Source: Branchiostoma floridae | Lineage: Eukaryota > Chordata > Leptocardii > Amphioxiformes > Branchiostomatidae | Assembly (NCBI RefSeq): GCF_000003815.2 | Contig: NC_049986.1 | Location: forward strand, 21,579,299 to 21,643,298 | DNA: 64,000 nucleotides | Direction of reading: 5' to 3' | Shown: piece after piece, positions 1-12,119 of the stretch | Layout of the letters: every line of letters begins with the position of its first letter | Numbering within the stretch: the stretch's first letter is position 1 | The notes under the pieces: model-generated | What the model saw: only the letters and a program-made list of their open reading frames with translations | The model's database searches: none | Told to the model about the DNA's origin: nothing | Program-made: the position numbers and the translations under genes

Positions 1-1291
1 TGACCTTCAAATTTGTGTCCTTCAACTTTCAATGCTGTTTGCCTCTCTTCCTTCTAGAAGTCAGATATTTTGGAAACAAAACATTTCAGTCTGTCACACG
101 CAAAGCATCATGCTAAACCTTAGTATTTAGTGACTGTCACCCCCAGCCAGAGAGCGCATGACTTCTGGGACATTCGTCCCCTTTCTTCCATGGTTGGAAG
201 ACTTTGTAAAGGGAGTGGTATTACTTAGCAGTATGTGTGCCAAGGTTGTTTTCCAATTGCTCTTTCACCAAGCTGACTGTATGCCAAAGTTGGTCAACAT
301 GAGGTTGACTTAAGCAATCTGTGGTAAAAAGCTTTCAAGGATAAAGTTTATGAAACTAGCAATATCAAGAGTTTTTACGATAGCTATTCCTGAAAGGTAG
401 TCAGTACACCAATGATTTTCTTCCTATGATTATAAATGTAGATAGAACTGGAAATCATTTCACCATTCTGATTGGAAAGGTGTGAATTGAAGAATTAACT
501 TGTACCTGAAGCTGTACCAATAAAGATTGTTTATTGAAAACCAGAGTGACATTGAGCCATTGTTCATTATGTAACAGACAGGCTTGTGTACTTGAGGTTA
601 CGTATTAACATAGTTTCTGAGCTTAGCAGTAAGAACATGCTCGGAACAGTGTACGATCGGGCGACCAAAGGTACTTGTCAAATCTATAATTGATCTTGGA
701 CTGGTTTAAACCAGATATACTGACTCAACTTCATGCATCGCTAGAAGCAACAGACCAGGAAAGACTGATGAGGGGGAAAAGTTTTAAAAGTCTCTGCTGA
801 AATCTGTTTTAAGAAAAGAATTGTACAAGACTGGTGATTTCTTGAAGAAAAGCAGCAACGTCTGTAATTTGCTACAATTGTTCGCACGAAAACAAAAGTA
901 GTGCACTTAAACTTAAAGCATCTGACGCAAGATTTAACCTAAACAAGACATTTTTTTATTCAACAAGACATGTTTTGCTTAAAGTGACTTCTATAGATTC
1001 TTTAGTATAGCTTAAGTCTCTTTTATTTGACAAGCCTTTGTCCTACAAGTGCCTTACCTGTGCAGGTGTACCCGACATAGATCAGGTTACATCAGCACAG
1101 GTGTGTAGGGACCAAAGTTTGGACTTGAAGTTGAACCACAGGGCAATGCTCTGTAGTTCAAGTCCAGCTGCATAGTTTGGATCATCCATTAATACTACTG
1201 TCCATGTTCACATCACCTTTACTTTAGCATTGCTTAGAAATACAGTATTCATGTAGCTTTCACTTCAGTGGTTTGCTCGCAGCTGTAAACA

Positions 1292-1384
1292 TAGCCTGGT
1301 TACCACACTCCAGCCCAATCTCAAAGTATCTATTGTGCAGGATAGATATTTTTGAGATCGGGCTGGAGTGTGGTATCCAGGCTA
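1292..1384. mobile_element. 93-bp foldback element (MITE)
   Basis: Near-perfect inverted repeat whose ends read TAGCCTGG and CCAGGCTA, with arms of about 33 bases around a short loop. It sits in copy A at almost the same point where copy B carries an unrelated foldback (10469-10654). The ends do not give a clear target duplication, so the superfamily is left open. Confidence 0.6.
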
Positions 1385-2195
1385 TTACAAGCAAGGAACT
1401 CAAGAAAATATATTTCATTTCATTGTCTGTCCTTTTAGCTGGCATGTGATATATCGACAAAGATTGCAATTTGCAAACATCACACAGAGTTGCACCCAGT
1501 TTGACTGAAAGGTTTGATTTCAGGTATATTAATACGTATATGGGAAATACTTGATTTGCAGTCATGAAATGTTAATGATGGGGAATCCCTCCCTTAAACT
1601 GTGTCTAATCTGTCATCATTATCTCATAAATTACGCTGCCGGTTCATCATTTATAGGACAGTTGTTATCAGCGATAGTGGGGTGGTTTTGCCCTTAGGCG
1701 GGGTGGCAATTTTACAGTGGAACTCATTGTCATTAAGTAGGATAGGGGTGTTCTTATTAATTATTAGGTGCCTTTCAAAAACATGTAGGGGTTGCATATG
1801 CAGGGATATGTTTGCCAAATCATTTTGTATACTATAGAGATATTTTTGCCAAATCATTTTGTATACTATGTACTATTAAAGCTATTGCCAAACAGATTTT
1901 ACAGGTAGACCAGTACAAGACAAATATATGTTTTCTTGTAGTAAAGTTGTACTGTATTATATGTGCTACATATTGTAAGCTTAAGACTACATGCACACAG
2001 AGTGACCAATAAAAAGTATCTGACTGAAGCTGACTGAGACTAGCAGAAGCTATTGGCCGTCATTTGAGACGTAAAGAGACAAACTCAAAAGAAGAAAAAG
2101 AGACTGTGCATCTGAAAGCCAACATGAAAGACGTTCATAACAGAATGCCTGTGATATTGAGATGAAGAACATACTAAAAATCTTGATAAATGGGT

Positions 2196-2276
2196 AGTGT
2201 TACATGTATATATGATAGATTTGTACATCTATACTACTAATATAGATGTACAAAGCTATCATATGTACATGTAACA
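2196..2276. repeat. Palindrome, about 80 bp
   Basis: Arms of about 35 bases flank a 7-base centre (CTACTAA). The arms begin GTTACATGTA and end TACATGTAAC. In copy B the matching position (about 11590) has only one arm, so the hairpin is specific to copy A. Likely a small foldback element or a local inverted duplication. Confidence 0.55.
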
Positions 2277-3463
2277 TTATTAGCATATGAAAGAGGTAAA
2301 TAACATAATGCCTGTGATATTGAGATCAACAACATATAAAAGGAGTAGTGTTACATGTATACATGTATATGATAGCTCTGTACATCTATATTAGCAGAAA
2401 TGAAAGCTGACATCTCAGCCTCAGGCTTGCTTTTATTGCTTTTATTGCATAACATCCATCTTCCCAAATGACAGGGGGGTGCCTTTGAAATTTCCACAAT
2501 TAATTCCAAATGCAAAGTGACAATAGCTCCATGTATAATCATCAGGGGTCCAGCCTTGGGGTGGTTTTATGGGAATAAATCCATCATCTCAGCTGACAGC
2601 TCATCACTCACTGTCAGCTGTTATCTTGTCATCAAGGGGGGTAAAAAGGTCAAATTGGAAACCCGCAGATTACAGCGTCATTATTGTGAAAAATTTCATA
2701 TTAATTTGAAATATATTACAAGCACCCATATGGAGTTATGATAGTACATGTGTAGCCTTATTTCAATTGCGAAGGAATATAGGGATTAATTTGGTGAAAC
2801 AAGAAAAAAATTGCCCATATAAAGAATGGAACATGATATTTTAGATCAGAATATTTGAGACCTAAATCAACATTTTCCTCTACAGTCCTTCCTGGTTCTT
2901 TTATCTCCAAGCAGATGTAAGCGATGAGTTTCCTGTTTGCCTTGCCTTGAAGGAGGAAGAAACTTATCTATTTCTGCATAATGATAAGTATCCAATCTCT
3001 CCCAAACACTAAAGACCACCCTCTCCCATCCTTAGCTTCAACAGCAAACATCAGTTAACCTTCAAGCAAATGCATTTCTTTAGCAATATGTTTTTCCTGT
3101 TTGCCTTGCCTTGAAGGAGGAAGAAACTTTCTGTTCCGTAGGCTTTGTATTATGTTTCTATTATCTCCCTGATGCTGAGTTTCCTTGCTAGTTGAATTTC
3201 TAGCAATTTGTAATTTCATGTATGTAATTTCATGCAGTGTAATACATAATGATGACTAAATTAGTCACTAATAATAATAAGCTTTCTTTCAAGTGCACCA
3301 CAAGTTGAAATCAAAGATGAGTTAAGCATTACTGTCAGTTGTAGAAAATTTATGAGTTATAATCTTTATCTAAACCAGCATTAATAGTGAACGTTTTTTC
3401 CTCTTTACTTTACTTGATGGCTGCAAATACACCCGATATTATTATCATTATTATTATATCACT

Positions 3464-4540
3464 GTGTATGCAGGTATAGAGATAACATTACATGTTTATA
3501 TGGCAACCAAGCCAATAGCTCTCACACTTCCTTATTTGCCTACAAGGAGCTCAGTTTTCTTTGTAAACTCCATATTTGTCTTTCAGGCGCTCAGTTTTCC
3601 TTATAAAAACATGAGAGTTCTCAGAATAAGAGCCAGGCCAGGCCACAAGACTTGAGAAATCAGTCAGGCAGTGCTTGCCCATATATGGGTCCAGTTTCCA
3701 TCCCGCACAATAAATGGTTCCTTGTGCCTCATCGAAGGAAACTTTATCTAAATCAGCATTTGTAAATTTGATAGTTTTCCTCTCTAGTCTGTTTCACTTG
3801 AAATCACTACAATGTAGATAGCATGCTGGTGTAACATTATATATTTATATGGCAACCAAGCCAATAGCAAGTCACACTTCCATATTTGCTTACAACTTTA
3901 GTACAAGAAGCTCAGTTTTCCTTGTAGTCTCCATATTTGTCTTTCAGGAGCTCAATTTTCCTTATAAAAACATGAGAGTTCTCAGAACCAGACCCACACC
4001 AGGCCACAATGACTTGAGAAATCTGTTCCTAACTGTTGCTTTCATCCCATCTTGGTGTGACTGTGAGGCCAGCAAGTGCTTGCCCATATATGGGGCCAGT
4101 TTCCATCCCGCACAATAAACGGTTCCTTGTATATGTATATCATAAGCATTTGTAAGCATTTATAGTCTAAGTTTTGTCTCTAGATCTGTTTTACTTGAAA
4201 TCACTGGATAACATGCAGGTGTAACATTATACGATTATATGGCAACCAAGCCAATAGCAAGTCACACTTCCATATTTGCCTACAAGGAGCTCAGTTTTCT
4301 TTGTAAACTCCATATTTGTCTTTCAGGCGCTCAGTTTTCCTTATACAAACCACAGAGTTCTCAGAATCTAGACCACACCAGACCACAATGACTTGAGAAA
4401 TCTGTTCCTAACTGTTGCTTTCATCCCATCTTGGTGTGACTGTGAGGCCAGCAAGTGCTTGCCCATATATGGGGCCAGTTTCTATCCCGCACAATAAACG
4501 GTTCCTTGTGCGTCATGTAAGGAAACTCACCAAGCTGTGA
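3464..4540. repeat. Tandem repeat, three units of about 360-390 bp
   Basis: Units start near 3470, 3828 and 4216 with GGTRTA-type sequence followed by TATATGGCAACCAAGC, and end with a shared GCCCATATATGGG...CCGCACAATAAA stretch. A fourth unit is in copy B (about 16478-16790). Short open frames on both strands recur in every unit only because the units are repeats; no protein family is recognised. Confidence 0.65.
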
Positions 4541-5344
4541 CTGTATGCCAAAGTTGGTCAACATGGGGTTGACTTTAGCGATCTGTAGTAAGTAAAAAGC
4601 TTTCAAGGATAAAGTTTATGTAACCAGCAATGTCACAGTGTTTTACAATCATAGCTATTCCTGAAAGGTAGTCCATTCACCCATCACTCCCCTTCATATT
4701 ATGCAAGCAGAACAGGAAATCATTCCGCCATTCTGATTGGAAAGGTGTGAACTGAAGAAAATTAATGTTATTAACTTATACCTGTGGCTGTACCAATAAA
4801 GATTGTTGAATGGAAACCAGAGTGACATTGAGCCATTGTTCATTATGTAACTGAAAGGCTCGTGTACTTGAGGTTACGTATTAACATAATTTCTGAGCTT
4901 AGCAGTAAGAACATGCTCCGAACGGTACGTTGGGGAGACCAAAGGTACTTGTCAAATCTATAATTGATCTTGGACTGGTTAAAACCAGATACTGACTCAA
5001 CTTCATGCATCGCTAAAAGCAACAGACCAGGAAAGACTGATGAGGGGAAAATGTTTTTCAAATCTCTGCTGAAATTTGTTTTAAGAATACAGGGTTCTCC
5101 CCAGGATTTTAGAATAGCCTGGAGGAGGGTGCGCAGCACCCTAATTCGGCGCGCGAAGCGCGGCGCGCGGGGGGTGGTCCAGGAGGGGGGGCGCGCCCCC
5201 CCCCCCCTGGGGTAGAAGCTCTTGCATTTTACCTTTTCCAAGTACAAATGGAGGCCATTTCCTTGGAGTTAGCTTCACAACTACAGTTTGTACAAGGGAA
5301 GAAAAATCCAAGTCCAATCTTTCAAATCACACTCAAAAATAATG

Positions 5345-5350
5345 TTTATT
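5345..5350 (-). terminator. Poly(A) signal for the transposase transcript
   Basis: AATAAA on the minus strand, about 600 bases past the stop codon and still inside the transposon. It is the best placed signal between the stop and the left TIR. Confidence 0.4.
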
Positions 5351-5398
5351 GCAACAAAAATCTCAGATAAACTTTTAAATTAACATGTCATGTCACAT

Positions 5399-5944
5399 CA
5401 TGGTTAAAAATAGTCTTCTGGCTAAAAAATAAAAGGGATACAAAAGAAAAATGTACTGTCTACAAATGATAACTTCTTGAGTACTATCTACTAAGTACAC
5501 ATGTATTTCACATAAGTGAAAAATATAACTTCAAGTTCTCACAATACAATTGCAGGGATGTACCAATCCTTAACACAGTCTTTGATTGGTCTTACACTAA
5601 GTTACAGCATTGATTGCAATGAATATGGACATCATAACAATCATAAGTTATCTACTTACTGACCATCTAATCATGGTTAAGAATAGTCTTCTGGCTAAAA
5701 AATAAAAGGGATACAAAAAGAAAAATGCAAAAGTGTTCACTAGTCAGTACTGTCTACTGTACTGTCTACAAATGATAACTTCTTGAGTACTATCTACTAA
5801 GTTCACATGGCATGATGCATTTCATATAAGTGAAAAATATAAACTTCAAGTTCTTACAATACAATTGCAGGGATGTACCAATCCTTAACACAGTCTTTGA
5901 TTGGTCTTGCACTAAGTTACAGCAATGAATATGGCCATCATAAC
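5399..5944. repeat. Direct repeat in the transposon 3' region
   Basis: Positions about 5399-5643 and 5671-5944 are two copies of the same 245-275 bp sequence, highly similar, differing by small indels. The second copy ends just before the transposase stop codon. The duplicated DNA is 3' UTR of the transposase on the minus strand. Confidence 0.75.
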
Positions 5945-5954
5945 ATTAATGGGG

Positions 5955-8900
5955 CTACACAATGATCCTGCGGTTTTTCAGCCCAGCCCACTTGGTCACC
6001 GCCCTAGCAAAGTCAAAGTCATTGACGTGCGGCCCGTCAATGCTGATGGTCAGGAGGTCATTCAGCACGGCGTTGCTGAGACGGCTCCGCAGCCTTGTCT
6101 TTATCCTCTTCAGTGTGCTGAAGGACCTCTCACTGTCAGCAGTGCTGACTGGAATGACCATCAACACTGATGCCAGCAACCTCATGTTGGGATACAACAG
6201 TGCCAGGGTGGCATCAGTCAGAAGGGATCTGACCAGCTGCTCCTGTGACAAGTGGCCCTTGCCCCGCCTCATGTACGTTCGCAGGCTTAACCACTCATCA
6301 TCAAGAGCAACAGGGTCAACAATCCCATTGACCTCACCACCATATTGTGTCGCGAGACACTGAACCTCGGCACAGCCATACTCCTCATTCATGGGGTCAT
6401 CAGGCACCAGGGATGGGTCCAGTATGGCAAAGCTGGACAGCAGCTGGGTGGAGGCAAAACGATCCTGCAGGTTCTCCAGCAGGTGGTCGATGAAGGGTTC
6501 CCTCACCTCCCGCTGCCACTGGAGCTTCAGCTCAGGTGACACGGAGATAGAGAACTGCGCCAAGCGACCACCTGCTGCCAGATCCTGCTCCAGCTTTGAG
6601 AGCCTACCACTAGCCGTGCCCTCCCTCATCCCACTCACCACTTCCACCGTTGTCTCCACAACTCGGTGTATCTCCAGCAAGTTGACCTTTGATTGCTGGA
6701 AACACAACGAGAGTGAAGTCAACTGTGGCAGTACGGCACAGAGCAGGTAGAGGGTGGCCAGCGTCTTGTAGCTCTTCAGCCACTTCAGAAGTCCAGACGC
6801 CACTGCGTTGCCGTTCTGCTTCGCCTCGTGGTCCAGGCTGATGATGACGGCTGGCAGACTCTCGTACAGGGCCTTGCAGGCGAGGTCGTGGCTCAGCCAT
6901 CTGGTGTCCTTCGCCTCTTTCAGGGTGAGCTGATCCAGGTTCATCATCTCCTGCAGTTGTGAAAAAAAAAATACTACTAAGCACAAATGAAAATTATCTC
7001 AAGACACTAGACCTTCAATCTTTTCTTGTCACTTTAAACAGAAGAACAGTTAACCCTTAATGTGACGATAAGATCAAATTTCTACAGCTTACCTGAATCT
7101 GGCGAAACCGGGCCGTCCGACACGCTGAATAGTCGTAGAATCGGAACAGGCTTCCCAGGTTGGCCTTGAAACTGTGCTTGAAGTAAGGAACAGAGTCACC
7201 AGCCTGGGAGACTGCCAGGGCAAGCCTGTGCGCCGTACAATGTATGGCCACCATCTGGCTGCTGTGTCCTTTCAGTAGGGTAGCCACCCCATTCCTCCTA
7301 CCTGGAAGACAGTTAAAAACAAAGGTAAGTATGAAATCTAAATAATACATTTACCCATCAAGATACTGTGTAAGGGTTTAGCATCAACCTCTTGTAAGAA
7401 ATAAAATCATTAATTGTATCGCTATCAAATATATTGACTATAATGTTCAATAAGCCACTACTTCATCTAACAACTACAATGCAGTAACACCTTTATTCTA
7501 ACCCACCTGTCATCACAGAAGCCCCGTCGCTGCCAAAGCCCTTGAGGTTGTTCAGGTCCAGGCCCTTCTCCTGCAGCCACGAGAGGATGGCGGCTGTGAT
7601 GGTGTCCGCCTTGCCATCCGGTACCGGAATCATACGCGCAAAGCGGTTGGCTACCTCGCCAGTGTTCGTGATCAGTCTGCAAAATGATAATTTCTTACCA
7701 CAAGTTCTTAGCAACTATATACCTATCATAAGATAACTATCAACAGATAATAAAAAGTTTTCTTTGCTAAGTGCAACTGTTAATCCATCTAAATATATTT
7801 TAAGAACTGACCTTGTCAGCAGCACCAGCTCTTTTGTAGTGGTGATGTCTGTAGTCTCGTCACACTGGAGCCCGTAGAACGTAGACTCCTGCAGGAGGGC
7901 TTCATGCTGTTCCTGAATTTGCCCCGCCATCACCTGATTTGGTTTGCAGTGAGGAAGTACATTTGTCATTTATGCTAGAAAAACATATGGCTTTAAATTT
8001 ATTCAATGCAATTTTTTTAATGCCTTTGCCAAGTATCAACTAGCAAAGAAATTAAGATAAATAACACACCTTTAGAAGCTCCTGCAGGATCCTTTCACTC
8101 CGATAGTTGGCATTTCCTCCCTGGTTCAGATGGCTGAGGACATCACACCCCAGGTGATCCTTCGAGAAGTCCAGGAGGGAGGAGAACTTTGTCGTATGGG
8201 GGATTTCCTCCTTGGCAAGGAAGTACAAGACTTTCATTGCCTTGGTCAGGGCCTCGCCTTGGACTGAAACCTTTAAAAAGAAAAACAGGACATGAGAAAT
8301 GATCTCTGATATAATCATTGTTGCTATTGTTGAGTCCTATTGTAACAAATCATAATGTTGAATAGTGGTGAATTTATCCTTAGAATTAATCATACCACAC
8401 GCTGGAAGGCCTGTGCGATGCCTCCAGTTACTGCGGCTGCCAGGCGGGCCTTGTCTTTCTGCACGGCAGCTTCATGCTGGGTCGACGTAGGGTGGCCACC
8501 GACCATATCGCTCCGGAGGCTGGACACCGGTTCTTTGGACCAGTAGTACTCTCCGCTGCGCTGACGCTGATTGTGTCGGCGGCACGTGCTGCACAGCATC
8601 CCCACCACCTCTCCATCTTCATTGGTCACCGGCACCAGCCACTTGTACTTCTTTAGCCAGGCCTTCTCCCAGCCATATTTGTGCTTGCACTTTGTACTGA
8701 AATAGAAGAAAAATACTTAGCATCGAACATGTCACCAGAAAAGTTTGGTGGTTCACAGCAAAGGAAAATAGAGTTACAGACATAAAAACAATGAATAACA
8801 AAGACTTTGTTAGCATTTGACTGTTCTGGTTTGCATAAATTACAATTTGAAAAGATTGAATTCTAAAAATGCCCATGCTGGAGAAGGAAGTGTGAAATAG

Positions 8901-9696
8901 TTCACACCTTGCCCCTTGGATTTCAGGGGTTGAATCCCCTCTAAATTGTCAATCTTGTTAGCAAAATGAGTTCCAGATGGGGTACCCCTCATAGTTCACA
9001 CCCTGCCCCTTGGATTTCAGGGGTTGAATCCCCTCTACATTGTCAATCTTGTAACAAAATTACGAATTAGGTCCAGCTTGGCTTGGGTACCCACTCCCCC
9101 CCCCCCCAAAAAAAAAACACACAATAATAGTTAAATCACAACTTGTCGATCCATACTACTTTCTTACTTTAACAATCATTGAATTGTGAAAAGAAAGAAA
9201 ACTGATGAAAACATGTAAATAAACTAAGGAATCTAAGAGTATAAAGCTATGAACATTGATGGACTAAATTTATAAGTAAATTAATATAGGAATATACATC
9301 ATAAACCATTTTAATCCGTACCAAAACACAAGAACAATCTTTTAACTACTGAAATGCGTCACTGTACCTCACGAATCTCGCTCTCCGGGCCGCCTTTTCC
9401 CGCTCGAACTCGGCCATGTTGACGGTCACGGAGTCGGTCGGTCCGGCAGTTTCCACCGCTGCTTGGGTCGTCTGTGTCGGCGGAGAGGCGCTGGGTTCTG
9501 CCCGGACTGTCATCGGCGGCTCGGCTTCGCCCCCCTCCCCAGTCTGGTTCCCGACCGCTGCGCTGCCGAGGCTCTCCAGCCTCTGGCGCTTCGAAAACTG
9601 GCCATCTTCTACAGCAGAAGTCGCCGAAGGACCCGCAAAGAACGATGCGATCGTCTTCTGGTTTGCCGGCTTCGAATAACGCTTTCGTTTCGTCAT
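5955..9696 (-). CDS. hAT transposase (ZNF862/KIAA1586-like), 7 exons, 775 aa
   Basis: Minus-strand exons: 9368-9696, 8396-8696, 8070-8270, 7812-7933, 7507-7676, 7093-7301, 5955-6950. All junctions are GT-AG and the phases join without a stop. The start ATG at 9694-9696 is the first in frame. Residues 4-6 are basic (RKR) and residues 13-20 (QKTIASFF) match a PCNA-binding PIP-box. Residues 113-151 hold a Cys/His cluster (CKHKYGW ... LCSTCRRH) like the TTF-type zinc finger of ZNF862-like proteins. The RNase H-like core shows D302 (CDETTD), D368 (GSDGAS) and the C396-x2-H399 pair; residues about 700-750 are the hAT C-terminal dimerisation region (DSERSFSTLKRI, then LNDLLTISIDG). It would cut and join the element ends in the nucleus. 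Its position inside matching TIRs argues for a transposon gene, not a domesticated one. Exon 3 uses acceptor AAAG at 8271-8274; a nearby TTTCAG would break the frame. Confidence 0.87.
8897..9066. repeat. Two-copy tandem repeat in transposase intron 1
   Basis: A unit of about 105 bp containing GCCCCTTGGATTTCAGGGG and AATCCCCTCTA occurs at about 8897 and 8991. It lies in the first intron of the transposase gene (8697-9367); the rest of that intron shows only a C-run and A-run near 9096-9120. Confidence 0.7.
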
Positions 9697-9769
9697 GACT
9701 CGCCTTGTAAACAAGGTATTCAGAATGAAAATTCCCGGGAAAATATTGCCTTTTAAATGGGGCCTGACG

Positions 9770-9900
9770 TAGGTTCAACGTAATAAGAATTCCAACCAAT
9801 GAGACTCGAGTCTCGCAGCTTCAAAATGTCGCGAGATTTCGGCTGCTGCGCGAGATAGAAAAAAAATGGCGGCGGTCGGGAAGCTCGCGCGCGGCTTTGG
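9770..9900 (-). promoter_or_regulatory. Probable promoter of the transposase gene
   Basis: Between the start codon and the right TIR lies a CpG-rich stretch with a CCAAT sequence (9795-9799), a TCGCGAGA-type element (near 9829-9837) and ATGGCGGCGG (near 9867), which resembles a YY1 site. These elements are typical of TATA-less animal promoters. No start site can be fixed from sequence alone. Confidence 0.45.
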
Positions 9901-10468
9901 AAACGGGGAAAATTGATCGAGGAACACGGAAAAATGGATATAAAGACCCTATTTTTGAAATTTAACAGCCTGGCGCGAGATAAGTACAGCCTGGCGGGCC
10001 GCCACTCTATCATCCTTAAGGGAGAACCCTGGAATAGATTGTACAAGACTGATAGTTTCTTGGAAACGTCTACGTCTGCAATTTGCTAGAATTGTTGGCA
10101 TGCAAAACAGACAAAAGTGCACTTAAGCAGTTGTGCGCAAGATTTAACCTAAACAAGACATTCTTTTATTCAACAAGACATGTTTTGGTTAAAGTGACTT
10201 CTATAGATTCTTTAGTATACGGTAAGTCTCCTTTATCTGTCAAGCTTTTGTCCTACAAGTGACATAGATCAGGTTACATCTGCACAGGTGTGGGGACCAA
10301 AGTTTGGACTTGAAGTTGAAGTACAGGGCAATGCTCTGTAGTTCAAGTCCAGCTGCAAAGTTTGGAACATCATCCATTAACACTACTGTCCATGTTCACA
10401 TTACCTTTAACATTGCTTAGAAATACTGTATTCATGTAGTTTCACTTCAGTGGTTTGCTCACAGTTGC

Positions 10469-10654
10469 TAATCTCCAAACAGATCCTACAAATTGTACAA
10501 TGGCATAAGATAGTACTATACTGGCCAAGGAGTGAAGTCAGCCAAGAGGTGTACATTTGCCATGTAGGTAGCGAAACACACTCCTAAGCCGGCTTCACTC
10601 CTCTGCCAGCTTTTGATACTATCTTATGCTACCGTAGGATCTGCTTGGAGATTA
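10469..10654. mobile_element. Foldback MITE, TAATCTCCAAGCAGAT family
   Basis: Ends TAATCTCC and GGAGATTA, with long imperfect inverted arms containing TAAGATAGTA and its complement. A 9-bp direct repeat CACAGTTGC flanks it (10460-10468 and 10655-10663). Copy A lacks it. Relatives in this window lie near 33269, 36585, 36741, 43829, 44164 and 44270. Confidence 0.8.
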
Positions 10655-11430
10655 CACAGTTGCAAGCAAGGAACTCAAGAAAAATGTATTTCATTTTATG
10701 GTCTGTCCTTTTAGCTGGCGTGTGATATATCGACAAAGATTGCAATTTAAAAACATCACACAGAGTTGCACCCAGTTTGATTTAAGGTATGTTAATATGT
10801 ATACTGGAAATACTTGATTTGCAGTCATGAAATGTTAATAGTGGGGAATCCCTCCCTTAAACTGTGTCTAATCTGTCATCATTATCTCATAAATTATGCT
10901 GCCAGTCCATCATATGTAGGACAGTTGTTATCTGCTGTAAAGAGAAATGGGGATGGTTTTGCCCTTTGGGTAGCTATTTTAGCATGGAACTCATTGTCAT
11001 TAAGTAGGATAGGGGTGTTCTTATTAATTATTAGGTGCCTCTCAAAAACATGTGGGGGTTGCAGGGATGCATTTGCCAAGTCGTTCCATGTACTGTGTGC
11101 CGTCAAAGTTAGTGGTATTTTTTGCCAAACAACAGATTTTACAGGTAGACCAATACAAGACAAATATATAATGATACGATTTTTAAGACTTTATATGTTT
11201 AAGACAAATATATGTTTTCTTGTACTGTATTATATGTACTTCATATTGTTTACGCCAAGATTACATGTACATAGACTGATAGAGTAACCAATAAAAAATA
11301 ATTGACAGAAGCTGTGACACTGGCTGAAGCTATTGACTGTCTTCTGAGATGTAAAGAGCCAAAGAAACAGAGACTGTGCATCTGAAAGCCAACATCAAAG
11401 GGGTTCATAACATGATGCCTATGATACTTT

Positions 11431-11536
11431 GCCTGGTATCCAGCCGTAATATAGCTCCCGAGTCTCTTCTCTCCTCTTCGTAATTGCAAAGAGGAGAGAA
11501 GAGACTCGGGAGCTATATTACGGCTGGGTACCAGGG
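11431..11536. mobile_element. Foldback element, about 106 bp
   Basis: Arms GCCTGGTATCCAGCCGTAAT and the complement, joined at a short centre (CGTAATTGCAAAG), form an almost perfect hairpin. The corresponding place in copy A (about 2155) is uninterrupted, so this is an insertion in copy B. The terminal CTGG/CCAG and internal sequence differ from the other foldbacks in the window. Confidence 0.65.
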
Positions 11537-12119
11537 TATATAATACTGAGATGAAGAACATACTAAATCTTAATAAGTGGGTAGTGTTACATGTATACAT
11601 GATAGCTTTGTACATCTATATTAGCAGTAATGAAAGCTGACATCTCTGCCTGGGGCTGGCTTATATTGCATAACATCCATCTTCCCAAATGACAGGGGGG
11701 TGTCTTTGAAATTTCCACAATTAATTCCAAATGCAAAGTGACAATAGCTCCATGTATGATCATCAGGGGTCCAGCCTTGGGGTGGGTTTTATGGGAATAA
11801 ATCCATCATGTTAGCTGACAGGTCATCACTCACTGTCAGCTGTTATGTTGTCATCAAAGGGGGGTAAAAAGGTCAAATTAGAATTTTGCAGATTAGAGCG
11901 TCGTTATTGTGAAAAATTTCATGATTTGCAATATATTACAAGCATCCTTATGGAGATATGATAGTATATGTGTAGCCTTATTGCAATGGCAAAGGAATAT
12001 AGGGAAAACAAGAAACAAATTGCCCATATAAAGAATGGAACATGATATTTTACATCAGAATATTTGGGAACACCGTTGACCAAAATCAACATTTTCCTTC
12101 TACAGTCCTTCCATTTATC

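Larger units (their letters stand above)
267..3730. repeat. Segmental duplication, copy A
   Basis: This block is repeated with moderate divergence further right. Positions 267-829 match 4528-5089, 830-3130 match about 10037-12365, and 3131-3730 match about 16175-16790. Copy A lacks the hAT transposon, the compound CAGGG element and about 3.8 kb (12.37-16.17 kb) present in copy B. No coding exon is recognised in it; open frames are short and unconserved. It may be intergenic DNA or lie in an upstream intron of the RalGEF gene. Confidence 0.8.
5090..10031 (-). mobile_element. hAT-superfamily DNA transposon, apparently autonomous
   Basis: The element begins CAGGGTTCTCCC (5090) and ends GGGAGAACCCTG (10031), a 12-bp perfect terminal inverted repeat with the CAGGG termini usual for hAT elements. 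It is flanked by the 5-bp direct repeat GAATA (5085-5089 and 10032-10036). Paralogous copy A reads through this point at about 829-830 with no insertion. The left end has a GC-rich hairpin zone (5120-5215); the right end carries two ACAGCCTGGCG subterminal repeats (9965-9995), possible transposase binding sites. It encodes a complete spliced transposase on the minus strand. Most hAT elements give 8-bp duplications, though some hAT groups make 5-bp ones. The uninterrupted frame suggests recent activity or selection. Confidence 0.9.

Noticed and set aside
1601-2012. Plus-strand frames in the duplicated block (also 10814-11287)
   Set aside because: The two copies do not keep the same frame or codons, so no selection on a protein is seen.
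5190-5215. GC-rich C-run as a CpG-island promoter
   Set aside because: It is the subterminal hairpin zone of the hAT left end and lies at the 3' side of the transposase gene.
6391-6750. Plus-strand frames over 5.9-9.7 kb
   Set aside because: Antisense shadows of the transposase exons; the minus strand has the coherent spliced protein.
8261-8266. TTTCAG acceptor for transposase exon 3
   Set aside because: Using it puts a stop a few codons later; the acceptor at 8271 keeps the frame.
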